Below, piece by piece: positions 43,699 to 43,899 of a stretch of 43,899 nucleotides of DNA (its first letter is position 1; each line of letters starts with the position of its first letter). The DNA is from Mycobacterium scrofulaceum. GTDB taxonomy: Bacteria > Actinomycetota > Actinomycetes > Mycobacteriales > Mycobacteriaceae. The notes under the pieces are model-generated. The model did not search any database, was not told the DNA's origin, and saw only the letters and a program-made list of their open reading frames with translations. The stretch is taken from positions 1-43,899 of the forward strand of contig NZ_MVIJ01000045.1 of assembly GCF_002086735.1 (NCBI RefSeq), read 5' to 3'. Position numbers and translations under genes: made by a program.

Positions 43699-43899
43699 AT
43701 GACAGCGCCCGGCGATGGCTTCGGCGAACGCGCCCACGACGACCAGGCCGAACCGTCTCCCGCCGCCGGCGAGGCGCCGGAACAGCCTGGGGCTCCGTGG
43801 GAACCGCCAGCACCGCCGCCGCCCCCCGACTACCCGCCGCCGGCGTATCCGCCACCGGGCTATCCCGCCGAGTACCAGCCCGGTTACCCGCCCCAATAC
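43699..43899 (+). CDS. Proline/tyrosine-rich membrane protein, N-terminal part (Rv1233c-like, 3' truncated)
   Basis: The first 67 codons of a gene cut by the window edge. The protein begins MTAPGDGFGERAHDD and soon becomes a run of PPxY-type repeats (PPPDYPPPAYPPPGYP). In M. tuberculosis the gene next to Rv1234 in divergent orientation is Rv1233c, a small membrane protein with such a repeat before two helices; this fits. The repeat is a low-complexity cytoplasmic segment of unknown function. Confidence 0.75.
   Translation, partial: MTAPGDGFGERAHDDQAEPSPAAGEAPEQPGAPWEPPAPPPPPDYPPPAYPPPGYPAEYQPGYPPQY

Overview
The window is high-GC chromosomal DNA from a mycobacterium. Gene order and protein similarity, recognised from memory, match the M. 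tuberculosis block Rv1233c to Rv1266c, read in reverse. The flanking and inserted genes point to a slow-growing non-tuberculous species, perhaps near the M. avium complex. I cannot name the species. The left edge begins in a run of 31 C residues inside a pknH-like gene, and the right edge cuts a proline-rich membrane-protein gene.

Layout. 1-5.3 kb: the sensor end of a PknH-type kinase, an Rv1265-like cAMP-linked gene, an Rv1264-type pH-sensing adenylyl cyclase, an inserted family-6 (hypoxanthine) DNA glycosylase, the amidase amiB2 and a HIT protein. 5.4-9.4 kb: a 1313-residue cyclic-di-GMP protein with two membrane-sensor/GGDEF modules in tandem and one EAL domain. 9.4-13.8 kb: a luciferase-like monooxygenase, an FAD monooxygenase and udgB on the minus strand, divergent from the efflux pump tap. 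13.8-14.2 kb: a frameshifted gene remnant ending in a SHOCT-like motif. 14.2-17.5 kb: an FAD-linked oxidase, cyp130 and a TetR regulator. 17.5-21.1 kb: an acyltransferase overlapping deaD, divergent from lprE. 21.2-27.5 kb: a very large nuclease/helicase fusion, a DHA2 drug exporter with a long hydrophilic tail and a small membrane protein. 27.7-31.5 kb: kgd. 31.6-33.4 kb: two tandem short-chain dehydrogenases. 33.4-36.6 kb: mdh, a short malic enzyme and the lipoprotein lpqZ on the minus strand. 36.8-37.9 kb: corA. 38.0-43.5 kb: the trehalose importer operon (an Rv1234-like gene, lpqY, sugA, sugB, sugC) with a SUFU-domain gene coupled to its end.

How the genes fit together. The central-carbon genes kgd, mdh and malic enzyme lie within 9 kb of each other and of the trehalose recycling importer. 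Two signalling systems, cAMP and cyclic-di-GMP, share the left third, together with two glycosylases for deaminated bases (UdgB and the hypoxanthine-type enzyme). Compared with M. tuberculosis as I remember it, the window gains the glycosylase, the GGDEF/EAL protein, the luciferase-like enzyme, a second SDR, the short malic enzyme and the SUFU gene. It lacks the Rv1261c-like gene, relBE (Rv1246c/Rv1247c), vapBC33 and the PE_PGRS gene of this block.

No tRNA, rRNA, CRISPR array, insertion sequence or prophage was seen. The strongest candidates for new biology are the twin-module cyclic-di-GMP protein with its split catalytic and inhibitory sites, the phased TTACA repeats before the Rv1265-like gene, the operator-like repeats at the cyp130 start and before the first SDR, and the SUFU gene coupled to sugC.
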